A stretch of 64,000 nucleotides of DNA from Xylocopilactobacillus apicola (GTDB taxonomy: Bacteria > Bacillota > Bacilli > Lactobacillales > Lactobacillaceae). The translations under genes and the position numbers were made by a program. Below the pieces are notes generated by a model. It did not search any database. It saw only the letters and a program-made list of their open reading frames with translations, and was not told the origin of the DNA. The stretch covers positions 372,001 to 436,000 of the forward strand of contig NZ_AP026802.1 of assembly GCF_033095985.1 (NCBI RefSeq), in the 5' to 3' direction. Shown here in pieces: positions 20,784 to 30,123 of the stretch (the stretch's first letter is position 1; every line of letters starts with the position of its first letter).

Positions 20784-20810
20784 TTGAAAAGTCAATAAGC
20801 TTGTTATAAT
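20784..20810 (+). promoter_or_regulatory. Promoter of surface gene 3
   Basis: TTGAAA (20784-20789) and TGTTATAAT (20802-20810, extended -10) with a short 15-base spacer. The GTG start is 35 bases downstream behind AAGGGGTG. Confidence 0.6.
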
Positions 20811-20844
20811 AGCAATAGAGAATTAAATCAAGAAGGGGTGAACA

Positions 20845-23800
20845 GTGAAGCTATTGAGAAAGCTTGGATTTGTAGGTATAACCTTAGTTTGTTTTGCGTT
20901 TTTTTTGATTAATAATCAGCAAAAGAAATTAAGCAGTCGTGCAGCAGATTTTCCATCACAAATATCATTAATTGGTGATAGCAAAAAAACAATAGCTAAT
21001 CAGGGTGGATCTGGGTTCAGTGATCCTACCAGATTGTTGAAGATTCAACCCCGCGGCATCTCTCAAGTTAACAATTCTACGACGGTTTCTACAGGAGCTT
21101 ACCAGATGACAGGGCAAAGTTACTGGAATGATACTGATAATCGTAACGAAGTTGATTTAACTTGGAATCAGGCTCCCAACCTCAGTGGGGGCTATCATGT
21201 TGAGCGCGATACCAGCAACTCCTTTACTAGTGCGACTGATATTGGAACCAATTATGGTAAACGTTTTAAAATTTTAAATGTTGCTCCCGGAAATGCTGCT
21301 TATTATCAATGGTTTAAATCTTGGATGAAAATGCAGAATGTTGCGGGAACAGGACCAGTGGATCAGGGGCTCTTTGATATTACGACTGTTGATTTTGGAG
21401 CTTTTAACAATAATCCGGGAATGCTCAAAAATCCCGATGGCACCTACATTTATGACAGCATTTTTTTTGGCGCGATCGACTGGAATGATAACTATGATTT
21501 AAATGAAGCATCCTATCAAGCTACGAAAGCTTTTGGTGACACGGGAAGAGCGGTGACTTTTGGGCACGATACAATTGAAGGTGCTCATTATGATCCAGTG
21601 ACCTGGTTACCATATCCAGGAGAGCCTTCTCATCCGTACTTTAATCGCTTTGCACCATTGCTGGGATTACAAGTTTCTTCTTCTTATCGACCGATCGGGA
21701 GTACTAAGATAAAAGTCGCAACTCCCGGATCATTGACCAAACAGCCATATTTGATGGATCCGACGAAAATTTATGATGTTCCGATGTCGCACAGTTGGTG
21801 CTCATATTATATGTATGGTTCAGGTGCGATTCGTTGGCTTAAGTATGATGAAAATTCGCTGAACTGGCGCGATGGGGATACTTTTGTTACCTATCTTAAA
21901 GATGGGGCAGGTCAAAACATCGGTGATAACAACTGGTACTTGGTTTCAAAAAATAATTATGCGCAGATTCAGACGGGTCATTCAAGCGGGCAGTGTACTT
22001 CTGCCGAAGCTCAGATTATTTTTAATATGATTTACTATACTTCAACTCTTAATACAGGTACGACGGGTAAAGATATTACCGCTACTGATCAGGCAGCTCC
22101 CATTGCTCCAACGGTGAGTTCTAGTAATCTGTCGGAGGATAATTTAACGTTAAATATTGATGCGGTAGATAACGGAACTGATTACTATTATCGTAACCGA
22201 GCTGATACTTCGAGTGGTTCTCAATATTCAGATATCATCAAAGTCCCGGTGATGAGCGGGATCAAAGGGTATGTCTATAGTGTTGATGATAGTGCTGCAG
22301 CGACACCGGCGGTGAACAAGGATCCAGCAACAGGTAATGTAACTAATCTTAATTTGACTCCAGGCACGCCGCTGAATTTTACGCGGCTTGCTCATGCTGG
22401 AAAATACCTGCACATTGTGGCGGTTGATAACAATAATAATGTTTCGACAGCAACAAATATTAATTTAAGTGAATACTTGTGGTGGAAGTACGACAGTGGA
22501 ACCTTAACCATTTACCAGCATGAACTTAGTTATAACGATACAATTGGATATGCCGTGGATGGTAATGTGCCAGAATGGTACTGGCTGTGGCCGTGGAATC
22601 AGTATAAGGGAAACATTACCAAAGCTGTCATTAAACCAGGGGTTTCGACGGCTGATCGGCTTGATCACTTTTTCTATGAATTTACTAATTTAGAAACAAT
22701 TGAGGGCTTAGCAAACCTTGATACGTCCCGTTCGACGAGTTTTATGTCGATGTTTTGTCGTTGTTATAAATTGAAAAGCCTTGACCTAAGTAATTTCAAC
22801 ACGGCAAATGCGACCGATATGAAGTTTATGTTTAACCAGACGACCTCGCTTGAGAGTCTAAACGTTTCAACATTTAATACCAGCAAAGTTCGGAATATGC
22901 ACGCAATGTTTCAAAGTGCGACCCAAATTCCAGAGCTTGACCTTTCTAATTTTGATACTTCGGCGGTTACGAACATGGGCTATATGTTTTATGGTACGAC
23001 AGCTCTCTGGCAACTGACCTTGGGGGTCAAGACGAAAATAATTCCTTCAGCTATTTATCCGATTGGCTTAGGGAATCCCAAATCTGGTGCAGTAATTAAT
23101 GATCCCGCTGATCCAACGGGTGATTACTTTGCGACTGTACCGCTTTGGCAAGAAGTGGGAACAGCACCAGGGGCAACGGTTCACGATCCAAAGGGTCCAA
23201 CGAAAACTGCTAATGAAATTTTAACCGAATCGCAAACTCGGACTGACCGTCGGACGTATGTTTGGTATCAAAACTGGTGGTACATCGATCCGCAAAAGAC
23301 CCTGAACATTTATAAACATAATATCGATTTGAATCCGACCGGTCCCGCTGATTGGCCATGGGATTCTAGGCGGACTGAGGTCGAGAAAATCTCAATTAAT
23401 CCAGATGTGACCACTAAGTCTTTGAGAAATATGTTTAGCGGGATGACGAACTTGAAGACCGTAGCTGGGCTGGAGAATCTTGGGACAGCACAAGCCCAAG
23501 ACTTTAGCCAGATTTTTCAAAATTGTAGCAACCTAGAAGTTTTGGATTTGAGTAAATTAGATATGCGCACGGCTCTCCAGACACGTTACATTTTAGATGG
23601 AGCCACCAAGCTATCTCAGCTAACATTAGGACCGAACACGAGATTTCCAGAAAACATTAGTAATATTATGGATGCACCAGGCAATACTAACGCCAATCCA
23701 ACGACTAAGTGGCAAGCTGTAGCCAGTGGTACAGTTAGTGCACCACGTGGATCTTCAATTACGGCCAGTGACTTAGTCGATAAATATAAAAATGGTGCAC

Positions 23801-25308
23801 CCCAAGAAACCTATGTGTGGGATACCGTTTGGTGGACTTATGACAGCGGGGTTTTGACAATTTATCCGCATGATCTGGATGCAGCAGGTGATTCAATTGG
23901 TACAACAGTTGATGTTTGGAATCATGACCAACAATATAATATCTGGCCATGGTATCAATATCGGGATCAAATTACTAAAACAGTTATTAAACCAGGAGTT
24001 GCAATTAAAGGATCTGCTTGTGGTATGTTTGCTGATTGCAATAATTTAGTGGAAATCGAAGGGCTGACGAACTTCGAAACAAGTCAGATGACCAGTATGA
24101 AATACATGTTCAGTCATAATACAAGCTTAAAGTCTTTGGATCTTACTAGCTTTGATACTGGGCAAAATACTTCGATGGATGGAACTTTTCTTTTCTGTAC
24201 ATCGATGACGGATTTAAAGTTGGGAGCCAATTTTACCACTAAAAATGTGACTGATTTTACTCGAGCTTTTGAAGCTTGCTTTGTATTAAAAGCTTTGGAC
24301 CTCACAAATTTTATTACATCAAAAGCGACTTCAATGGAAGCAATGTTTAATAATTGTCGTGCACTCACAAAGCTTGATGTGAGTGGATTTGATACCAGTA
24401 ACGTTACCAAGATGGATTGGATGTTTGAAGATTGCGAAAAATTAGTCAAAATTGATGTGAGTGGATTTAACACCTCTAAAGTGCAGCGAATATACAGAAT
24501 GTTTAAAGACTGTTTATCGCTTACAACGCTTGATTTAAGCAGTTTTGATTTGACCCAAGTTCCTGATGTATTATGGGATAGTTATATTGGAAGTGTTGGT
24601 AACATGCTGCTAAATACCCCGAAACTTTGGAAGTTAACGCTTGGGCCTAATACGAAGTTAACTTTTAGTTACGGAACCGTGGGGCTAGTTGATCCAGGGG
24701 CAGGAACCGAGATCAGTAAACTTGATGATCCCGATAATATCACTAATCCTCAAAAGAACTATTACGCGACTGATACAAAATGGCAAGAAATCGGTTCAGG
24801 TGGATCAGCTCATGACCCGAAAGGGGCGGTGAGCTCAGCGAATCAAATAATTGCCGATTCGGCTACCCGCACGGATAAGCGAACTTACGTCTGGTATCAA
24901 TTAGGCAGACAGACGCTTGCTGCTTCAACTAATATAGATTTTGGAAATCACCGAGGTTCGATTAGAAATCATGAATACAAGAGTCCTAATCAAACGATTA
25001 ATATTACTGATAATCGTAATGACCGCAGTGGCAAAACTTGGCGACTGGAAGCTAAGGCGGGACCATTAAGCAAAACAGCTTCAACAAAGGTGATTAAGGG
25101 AAATCCGCTAATTTATCAAAGCGGGGGGATTAATTATCCTTTGAATGCGACGGCGTGCTCTATATATAGTGGATCAGGTGGCAGTAGCTATCAAGATATT
25201 TTGAATTTAAATTGGAATCTTCTTTTTAAAGCTCGAGCGACAGATATCCCTGAAGCTGGACAATATCAGGGAACCGTTACGTTTACGCTTGTTAATTCAA
25301 TACCTTAA
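20845..25308 (+). CDS. Giant BspA-type LRR surface protein 3 with three repeat modules
   Basis: The 1487-residue secreted protein starts with GTG behind AGAAGGGGTG. Signal peptide: MKLLRKLGFVGITLVCFAFF, then cleavage near RAA-DFP. The N-terminal half repeats the architecture of its neighbours (IFFGAIDWNDNYDL, FGHDT, QTGHSSGQCTSAEAQIIFNMIYY). Unlike them it carries three linker-plus-LRR modules, each opening with WW-Y-x-SG-x-LTIY-x-H (near residues 545, 810 and 995). The middle one is shortened and degenerate. The C-terminal WxL-like domain has a true W-x-L (TWRLEA) and VTFTLVNSIP. Likely adhesin or matrix-binding protein; ligand unknown. Confidence 0.88.
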   Translation: MKLLRKLGFVGITLVCFAFFLINNQQKKLSSRAADFPSQISLIGDSKKTIANQGGSGFSDPTRLLKIQPRGISQVNNSTTVSTGAYQMTGQSYWNDTDNRNEVDLTWNQAPNLSGGYHVERDTSNSFTSATDIGTNYGKRFKILNVAPGNAAYYQWFKSWMKMQNVAGTGPVDQGLFDITTVDFGAFNNNPGMLKNPDGTYIYDSIFFGAIDWNDNYDLNEASYQATKAFGDTGRAVTFGHDTIEGAHYDPVTWLPYPGEPSHPYFNRFAPLLGLQVSSSYRPIGSTKIKVATPGSLTKQPYLMDPTKIYDVPMSHSWCSYYMYGSGAIRWLKYDENSLNWRDGDTFVTYLKDGAGQNIGDNNWYLVSKNNYAQIQTGHSSGQCTSAEAQIIFNMIYYTSTLNTGTTGKDITATDQAAPIAPTVSSSNLSEDNLTLNIDAVDNGTDYYYRNRADTSSGSQYSDIIKVPVMSGIKGYVYSVDDSAAATPAVNKDPATGNVTNLNLTPGTPLNFTRLAHAGKYLHIVAVDNNNNVSTATNINLSEYLWWKYDSGTLTIYQHELSYNDTIGYAVDGNVPEWYWLWPWNQYKGNITKAVIKPGVSTADRLDHFFYEFTNLETIEGLANLDTSRSTSFMSMFCRCYKLKSLDLSNFNTANATDMKFMFNQTTSLESLNVSTFNTSKVRNMHAMFQSATQIPELDLSNFDTSAVTNMGYMFYGTTALWQLTLGVKTKIIPSAIYPIGLGNPKSGAVINDPADPTGDYFATVPLWQEVGTAPGATVHDPKGPTKTANEILTESQTRTDRRTYVWYQNWWYIDPQKTLNIYKHNIDLNPTGPADWPWDSRRTEVEKISINPDVTTKSLRNMFSGMTNLKTVAGLENLGTAQAQDFSQIFQNCSNLEVLDLSKLDMRTALQTRYILDGATKLSQLTLGPNTRFPENISNIMDAPGNTNANPTTKWQAVASGTVSAPRGSSITASDLVDKYKNGAPQETYVWDTVWWTYDSGVLTIYPHDLDAAGDSIGTTVDVWNHDQQYNIWPWYQYRDQITKTVIKPGVAIKGSACGMFADCNNLVEIEGLTNFETSQMTSMKYMFSHNTSLKSLDLTSFDTGQNTSMDGTFLFCTSMTDLKLGANFTTKNVTDFTRAFEACFVLKALDLTNFITSKATSMEAMFNNCRALTKLDVSGFDTSNVTKMDWMFEDCEKLVKIDVSGFNTSKVQRIYRMFKDCLSLTTLDLSSFDLTQVPDVLWDSYIGSVGNMLLNTPKLWKLTLGPNTKLTFSYGTVGLVDPGAGTEISKLDDPDNITNPQKNYYATDTKWQEIGSGGSAHDPKGAVSSANQIIADSATRTDKRTYVWYQLGRQTLAASTNIDFGNHRGSIRNHEYKSPNQTINITDNRNDRSGKTWRLEAKAGPLSKTASTKVIKGNPLIYQSGGINYPLNATACSIYSGSGGSSYQDILNLNWNLLFKARATDIPEAGQYQGTVTFTLVNSIP

Positions 25309-25310
25309 AT

Positions 25311-25350
25311 AAAAAAGTGTTGATCAATTCGATCAGCATTTTTTTATTTA
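25311..25350 (+). terminator. Bidirectional terminator, surface gene 3 / dapF
   Basis: TGTTGATC and GATCAGCA form an 8-pair stem (one G-U) around AATTC, with T-run on the plus side and A-run on the other. It serves both convergent genes. Confidence 0.85.
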
Positions 25351-26288
25351 ATAAATTTTTGGTACGCAGCGTCTTCTGATGTTTCCTGGACTTTAATCTT
25401 CTGGTAATTTGGCAGTTCGAGGTCAAGAATGTGCGTAATCGTGGCGTTTCCGATCAATTCCATCCAGTATTGCTGCTCGTCATTATGCACGCGAGTCTGA
25501 ACAAAACCGCCCGGATTGGTGATAGTTAGGAGTTTGTTAAAAGCATCATATTCAGGATAGTTCAGTGCAAAAGCTAAGCTAGTCGCTGACATCCCAGTCC
25601 CGCATGCGTTCGTAAATCCGACGCCGCGCTCGAAAGTTTGGACGAAAAGGTGCCGTTCATCAATAATTTTGGCAAAATTGACGTTCACACCTTCTGGAAA
25701 GTAAGGGTTTGGGCTGTTTAATTTGGTGCCGAGATTTTTCAGCAGGTCGCTATCTAGTATATTTTGATCGACAAAGCTAATTAGATGAGGATTTGGCACG
25801 GCGATTGCACTAAATTTAAGATCTGGCGCAAAATCGGTGACCTCGGCATTGATTAGTTGCTCGCAGTCGAGATTATCAAAAGGGAGTGTAGTTCGTTCAA
25901 AACTAACTGGGCTAATTTCCACGCTCATGCAATGGACATCAGGTGCCCAGTCAGGTTCCTTTTTGACTTGAAGATCGGCGTTAGCGGTCTCGACTAGAAA
26001 TTGATCCTCATGAAATTTGTCGGCTAAATAGCGAGCTACAGTGCGCAATCCATTACCGCACATTGAAGCAATGGAACCATCAGCGTTAATTACCTGCATT
26101 TTTCCTAAAGCGCCTGGATGAGTGCTGGGACTTACGACAAGGAGACCATCAGCGCCGCCTAGAACATTTCTGGTTAAATCTTTAGCGAGGTCGATTAGTT
26201 GAGTTTGTGTTAGTGGTTGCTTGAGGATAGTTTGATCGAGCAGGAAAAAAGAATTTCCTGATCCATGAACTTTTTGGATTTGGACCAT
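25344..26288 (-). CDS. dapF: Diaminopimelate epimerase
   Basis: The 314-residue enzyme converts LL- to meso-diaminopimelate for lysine and peptidoglycan. The two catalytic cysteines are visible, one in SMCGNGLRT and one in NACGTGMSA. The N-terminal HGSGNSFFLLD motif is typical. It lies three bases after the aspartate kinase stop and so shares the lysine-riboswitch transcript. It is slightly longer than the E. coli protein because of inserts in the second half. Confidence 0.94.
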   Translation of the reverse strand: MVQIQKVHGSGNSFFLLDQTILKQPLTQTQLIDLAKDLTRNVLGGADGLLVVSPSTHPGALGKMQVINADGSIASMCGNGLRTVARYLADKFHEDQFLVETANADLQVKKEPDWAPDVHCMSVEISPVSFERTTLPFDNLDCEQLINAEVTDFAPDLKFSAIAVPNPHLISFVDQNILDSDLLKNLGTKLNSPNPYFPEGVNVNFAKIIDERHLFVQTFERGVGFTNACGTGMSATSLAFALNYPEYDAFNKLLTITNPGGFVQTRVHNDEQQYWMELIGNATITHILDLELPNYQKIKVQETSEDAAYQKFIK

Positions 26289-26291
26289 ATT

Positions 26292-27641
26292 TTACTCCTT
26301 TGATTCAAAAAATTGTTGATAGATTTTCTTAACAGCTGTTGAGGCGTCTGCCTGCTTGGTTCCCAGCATAATTGAGATTCTGGAAGCGCCTTGGTTGATC
26401 ATGTGAATTCCAATGTTTGCTTGCGCCAGCGGATCGACAATTCGCTTTAAGACGCCGATTTTATTGCGCATGCCTTCGCCAACGACCATGATAATAGCGT
26501 AGTCATCGATCCATTCTAGTCGATCGGGACCAAGGGTTGCGCGAATCTCCTCACACATTTGTTCTCGGAGATCTCCATTGAATTGATTTTGATCAAAAAT
26601 TACTGTCAAATCGTCAATTCCTGAAGGCATGTGTTCGTACGAGATGTTGTATTTGTAGAAAATTTCTAAAAGTTTTAACGTAAAACCGACCTCTTTATTC
26701 AACATGTAACGATGAAGGTAAAGTGCTGAAAAGTGCTTAGAACTTGCGACTCCGGTAATGGTGTGCTGAGGCTTAAAATCTTTTTCAGGGACGACGAGGG
26801 TGCCCGGTAAATCTGGATGATTGGTATTTTTTACATTGATAGGAATTTGCGCTTCAATTGTCGGGATCAAAGCTTCGTCGTGAAAAACAGAAAAACCGGT
26901 ATAAGATAGTTCTCTGAGTTCACGGTACGTCATCAACTTGATGGGAATTGGATTTTTGACGAGCTGGGGATTAACTGCAAATACTGCATCCACATCGGTA
27001 AAGTTCTCATATAAATCGGCGTGCAGGCCTTTGGCCATGATTGCTCCAGTAATATCAGAGCCACCACGTGAGAAGGTTGCGATTTCCCCGTCCTCACTTC
27101 GACCATAGAAGCCAGGAACGACCAAAATTTTATTTGGGTTTTGAAAATCTGCGAGCCGATCATAAGTTTGGGGCAAGACGTGGGCGTCATGCGGATTATT
27201 AGTCACGATGAGGCCTGATTTTTCAGGATCGAAAAACTCAGCGGGTTTATTTTGTTCCTGTAAGATGATTGTCAAAAGCTGAGCATTAATTTTCTCACCA
27301 TGAGCTTTGAATGCCGCGAGTAAGAAATCGCTATTTGAATAATTCTGCTGCGGCAAGTTTTCTAATTCTGATTTTAAAGGTTGCAGAAGTTCTGCGGGAA
27401 CTTGGAAAAAATCAGCAATTTCTTGATAGCGCGCCCAGATTTCTTCGACAATTGTTTTGCGGTCTGGGTGTTTGGCATATTTAATTAATAAATCTGTCAC
27501 CTTGGTGTCAGCGTCATTACGCTTTCCCGGAGCAGATACGACGACAACGCGTCGATCAGGATCTGCATTTATGATCTCGATGACTTTTTGAAATTGGGCG
27601 CCGGATGCTAACGAACTTCCGCCGAATTTAACAACTTTCAT
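26292..27641 (-). CDS. lysC: Aspartate kinase (lysine-sensitive class III type)
   Basis: The 449-residue enzyme makes aspartyl phosphate, the first step to lysine, threonine and methionine. The N-terminal KFGGSSLA motif and the GRGGSDITG-like segment (FSRGGSDITGA) form the kinase domain. Two ACT domains occupy the last 150 residues. The gene is preceded by a lysine riboswitch and followed by dapF, so lysine represses it. Monofunctional: no homoserine dehydrogenase domain. SD AGAGGTTTTAA precedes the ATG. Confidence 0.94.
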   Translation of the reverse strand: MKVVKFGGSSLASGAQFQKVIEIINADPDRRVVVVSAPGKRNDADTKVTDLLIKYAKHPDRKTIVEEIWARYQEIADFFQVPAELLQPLKSELENLPQQNYSNSDFLLAAFKAHGEKINAQLLTIILQEQNKPAEFFDPEKSGLIVTNNPHDAHVLPQTYDRLADFQNPNKILVVPGFYGRSEDGEIATFSRGGSDITGAIMAKGLHADLYENFTDVDAVFAVNPQLVKNPIPIKLMTYRELRELSYTGFSVFHDEALIPTIEAQIPINVKNTNHPDLPGTLVVPEKDFKPQHTITGVASSKHFSALYLHRYMLNKEVGFTLKLLEIFYKYNISYEHMPSGIDDLTVIFDQNQFNGDLREQMCEEIRATLGPDRLEWIDDYAIIMVVGEGMRNKIGVLKRIVDPLAQANIGIHMINQGASRISIMLGTKQADASTAVKKIYQQFFESKE

Positions 27642-27663
27642 TTAAAACCTCTTCTTAAAATTA

Positions 27664-27892
27664 ATAAAAAAAAGAACCCTTTGAATCGAAAGAGTTCACG
27701 CCCGGATTTAAAAATTAATCTGCCCAAAGCGCTCCGCAAAATATTTCTGCGACAGTTCGTAACTTGTTCAATTACGACCCAGCTAATTAATCAGTGCATT
27801 GATTAACGCTTCGGCAACCGCCCCTTTGACCTGAATCTAAGCCCTGCACAAGCTCATCAGGTTACTAATGTTGGTTGCAACCTCTTTTGATA
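27664..27892 (-). promoter_or_regulatory. Lysine riboswitch (L box) with terminator
   Basis: Read on the minus strand, the leader contains AGAGGTTGCAACC, CATTAGTAAC, a GGGGCGGTTGCCGAAGCG core and further paired regions, the hallmark order of the lysine aptamer. It ends in a hairpin (GAACTCTTT / AAAGGGTTC, 27673-27697) followed by a run of T. Lysine binding should favour the terminator and stop lysC-dapF transcription. Confidence 0.93.
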
Positions 27893-27898
27893 CCATGA

Positions 27899-27927
27899 AT
27901 CATATTATTAATTGAGTTTTAAATCAA
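27899..27927 (-). promoter_or_regulatory. Promoter of the lysC-dapF operon
   Basis: On the minus strand TTGATT (27922-27927) and TATGAT (27899-27904) are spaced by 17 bases, just ahead of the riboswitch. Confidence 0.7.
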
Positions 27928-27941
27928 GTCCTATTTTAAAA

Positions 27942-29159
27942 TTAAATTGTTTTTTGGTAGGGGCCAAAGCTTGAAATTAGCTTAGTTTCAATTACCCTCT
28001 TAGAAATTCGCCACATTTCGTTCAAAATTTTTCGATAAATCGTGGCAGGTAAAAACTGGAGAGAGTCAAAAATGTAGGCAACATCGAATTCGTTATCGGC
28101 ATAATCTGATAATAAGCCGACCGCATTGATAATCGTTTTGTTGTAAACCTGCTTTTTGTAACGCTTTTCATGAGGATCAACAATAAAAAAAGTATTGAAA
28201 TTTAGTGATTTAACTTCACAGTCAAGACGGACTCCGAGGGCCAAACTTTTTTGAAAAGGTTCAATTTGTTGATTAATTTCGTTTATTATTTCGTCATTTA
28301 AATTAGTATTGAACAAGTAGCATTGAGTTATTTCACTCACGATTTTATCAATCAGAAAAGTGGGATAAAAAAGCGTCAATTCTGTTGCGAAGCTAGGAAA
28401 TTTCTGGAAAAAAAGTTTTTTGTTACTTGTTGTTGAAGGGCTGTTGACTTGTGAAACGTGAGGAATATGAAGACCAAAAGAATCACGATCGACAACAAAT
28501 TTTTGGCCCAATTTAAATAATCGAAGAGAGAAATCGGTGTCTTCAATTCCCCAATCAGTAAAATTTTCGTCGAATCCATTTATGGAATTAGCGGTCTCAC
28601 GATTAACGGATAAGACACTACCCCAAGCAAAAGACCATGGAGTTAAGGACTTGTTTACATCATCTGTATGTAATTCATATTCAGGTTCACGGTAATCAAG
28701 TAAATCTTTGCAAGAGAAGTCAAGGTTTTGGAATGGATTAGGTCTTTTAATCAAGGCAGCTAATTCATCGTCATTTTGAACCTTGTAGCCGTACAAATAG
28801 TGGATGCCAATGACGTTATCGTCGATTTTTTTCAGAAAGTTTTTCACAAAATCTGGATTGATCATCACATCACAATCTAGGAAAAGGACTTTCTTGCCAA
28901 TAGCCTTTGAGAGTCCGAGGTTTCTGGCGCGGGAACGGTTAAAATCTTTGGCCTGATCAGTAACAATTGTAGTTTTTATTTTGGATTTGTTATGGTCATC
29001 AATCCATTGAAACGTTATTTCCTGGTTATTTAAAACAGAAATGATAACTTCGACGTTGGTTAAAGTTTCATAATCACCATTTTGATGATAAATACTATTT
29101 AAACATTTTTTAAGATAATCTTGGCAATTATTACTAATAATGATGATACTTAGATCCAT
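27942..29159 (-). CDS. Family 2 glycosyltransferase with C-terminal Glyco_transf_7C-like domain
   Basis: The protein has 405 residues. The GT-A fold begins at residue 3 (LSIIIISNN), the DxD-like motif is FLDCDVMIN near residue 95, and a galactosyltransferase C-terminal-like block GFDENFTDWGIEDTDFSLRL is near residue 200. The last 150 residues are variable and end in a region reminiscent of a decayed methyltransferase-like fold. The acceptor is unknown; wall polysaccharide or glycoprotein are options. It stands alone, behind its own promoter and a cre-like site, and has a GGAGG ribosome site. Confidence 0.82.
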   Translation of the reverse strand: MDLSIIIISNNCQDYLKKCLNSIYHQNGDYETLTNVEVIISVLNNQEITFQWIDDHNKSKIKTTIVTDQAKDFNRSRARNLGLSKAIGKKVLFLDCDVMINPDFVKNFLKKIDDNVIGIHYLYGYKVQNDDELAALIKRPNPFQNLDFSCKDLLDYREPEYELHTDDVNKSLTPWSFAWGSVLSVNRETANSINGFDENFTDWGIEDTDFSLRLFKLGQKFVVDRDSFGLHIPHVSQVNSPSTTSNKKLFFQKFPSFATELTLFYPTFLIDKIVSEITQCYLFNTNLNDEIINEINQQIEPFQKSLALGVRLDCEVKSLNFNTFFIVDPHEKRYKKQVYNKTIINAVGLLSDYADNEFDVAYIFDSLQFLPATIYRKILNEMWRISKRVIETKLISSFGPYQKTI

Positions 29160-29188
29160 TTTTGGTTCCTCCGATTACATCGCAAAAA

Positions 29189-29202
29189 AGAAAGCGCTAT
29201 CA
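29189..29202. promoter_or_regulatory. Probable cre (CcpA) site
   Basis: AGAAAGCGCTATCA differs at one position from TGNAANCGNTNNCA. It lies just downstream of the -10 of the glycosyltransferase promoter, where CcpA would act as a roadblock. Confidence 0.6.
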
Positions 29203-29212
29203 AATTCTTTTA

Positions 29213-29241
29213 ATTGTAACCGAAATAATTTTGTTTGTCAA
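29213..29241 (-). promoter_or_regulatory. Promoter of the glycosyltransferase gene
   Basis: On the minus strand TTGACA (29236-29241), a 17-base spacer, and TACAAT (29213-29218): close to consensus. Confidence 0.75.
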
Positions 29242-29258
29242 TAACTGAACTATCAAAG

Positions 29259-29636
29259 CTAATCTGTTAAAGGCTTCAATGGGCGATAAGTTTGATGCTT
29301 TGCTTCATATTCACTGACTTTTTTCATTTTTCCATGCTCGAATTCTATGATCGAGACGCCGTCGAAATCGTATTCCGAATCTTCGCGCGCATGAAAATAC
29401 CATTCAACGACTCTGATTGAATCATTAACTGGCAAAATTCGCTTGATTTTCCAGGCGAGGACAACTTGCCGTTCTTTCATTTTGTTCATCCAGAGCTGAA
29501 CTTCTTCAAGCCCTTCATACACTGGTCCGTAGCATTCGCGATATTTTATATCGGCGGTGAAATATTTTTCGGCAGGGGCAAATTTGTGTTGCTCCCAAGC
29601 GCTAAAATAAGCACGGATTAATTCGTCAGCTTCCAT
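29259..29636 (-). CDS. SnoaL-like / NTF2-fold protein
   Basis: A 125-residue protein if started at ATG 29636; a TTG at 29654 is also possible and neither has a good ribosome site. The pattern of an N-terminal helix (LIRAYFSAWEQHKFAPAEKYFTADI) followed by strands with YEGLEEVQLWMNKM and VSIIEFEHGKMKKVSEYEA is that of small NTF2-like cone-barrel proteins (SnoaL-like, DUF4440 type). Function cannot be assigned. It is divergent from the copper operon and shares the intergenic region with the two cop boxes, so copper-linked expression is possible. Confidence 0.72.
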   Translation of the reverse strand: MEADELIRAYFSAWEQHKFAPAEKYFTADIKYRECYGPVYEGLEEVQLWMNKMKERQVVLAWKIKRILPVNDSIRVVEWYFHAREDSEYDFDGVSIIEFEHGKMKKVSEYEAKHQTYRPLKPLTD

Positions 29637-29670
29637 GATTTTATTGTACAGCAAAATAAACTGGCATTAG

Positions 29671-29720
29671 TTTACAATTGTAGATACAAGAGGTATACTT
29701 GAAATAAATCTACAGTTGTA
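29671..29720 (+). promoter_or_regulatory. Copper operon promoter with two cop boxes
   Basis: TTTACA (29671-29676), a 17-base spacer and TATACT (29694-29699) form the promoter. Two copies of the CopY-type operator TACANNTGTA are present: TACAATTGTA at 29673-29682 overlapping the -35, and TACAGTTGTA at 29711-29720 after the -10. This is the expected repressor arrangement. No copY gene lies in the window. Confidence 0.88.
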
Positions 29721-29737
29721 AACAATAGGAGGCGAAG

Positions 29738-30112
29738 ATGATTAAGGTGGCAGTTTTAATTATTTCATTATTGTTAATCGGCTTTATTGGTTGGTGGTTC
29801 TTTGCACCTAGAAAAGAGATTGCTGTCAATGCAAAAGAAACAAAGGATCATCTGCAAAACGTTGAAGTGGTAGTTGATGGAGGCTATAAGCCAAGTACGG
29901 TTGTGGTTAAACAAGGTGAACCCGCAGAAATCACTTTTAATCGTAAAGATCCTTCAAGTTGTCTAGATCAGGTTGTTTTTCCTGATTGGGGGATTAATGA
30001 ATTTTTGCCAGAAAATGAAGTTCATGAAGTCAAAATTGATACCAGTAAGCCGGGAGTTTATCAATATACTTGCGGGATGGACATGTTCCACGGCAAAGTT
30101 GTAGTTGAGTAG
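29738..30112 (+). CDS. Membrane-anchored cupredoxin-like protein of the copper operon
   Basis: The 124-residue protein has one N-terminal membrane segment (residues 3-25) and then a cupredoxin-like domain. Candidate copper ligands are Cys in SSCLDQVV, and Cys, Met and His in YTCGMDMFHGKV at the end. Such small cupredoxin_1 proteins often accompany CopA/CopB in lactic acid bacteria and probably bind copper at the outer face or hand it to the ATPase. First gene of the operon, with AGGAGGCGAAG upstream of the ATG. Confidence 0.85.
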   Translation: MIKVAVLIISLLLIGFIGWWFFAPRKEIAVNAKETKDHLQNVEVVVDGGYKPSTVVVKQGEPAEITFNRKDPSSCLDQVVFPDWGINEFLPENEVHEVKIDTSKPGVYQYTCGMDMFHGKVVVE

Positions 30113-30123
30113 GAGGCTTCAAA

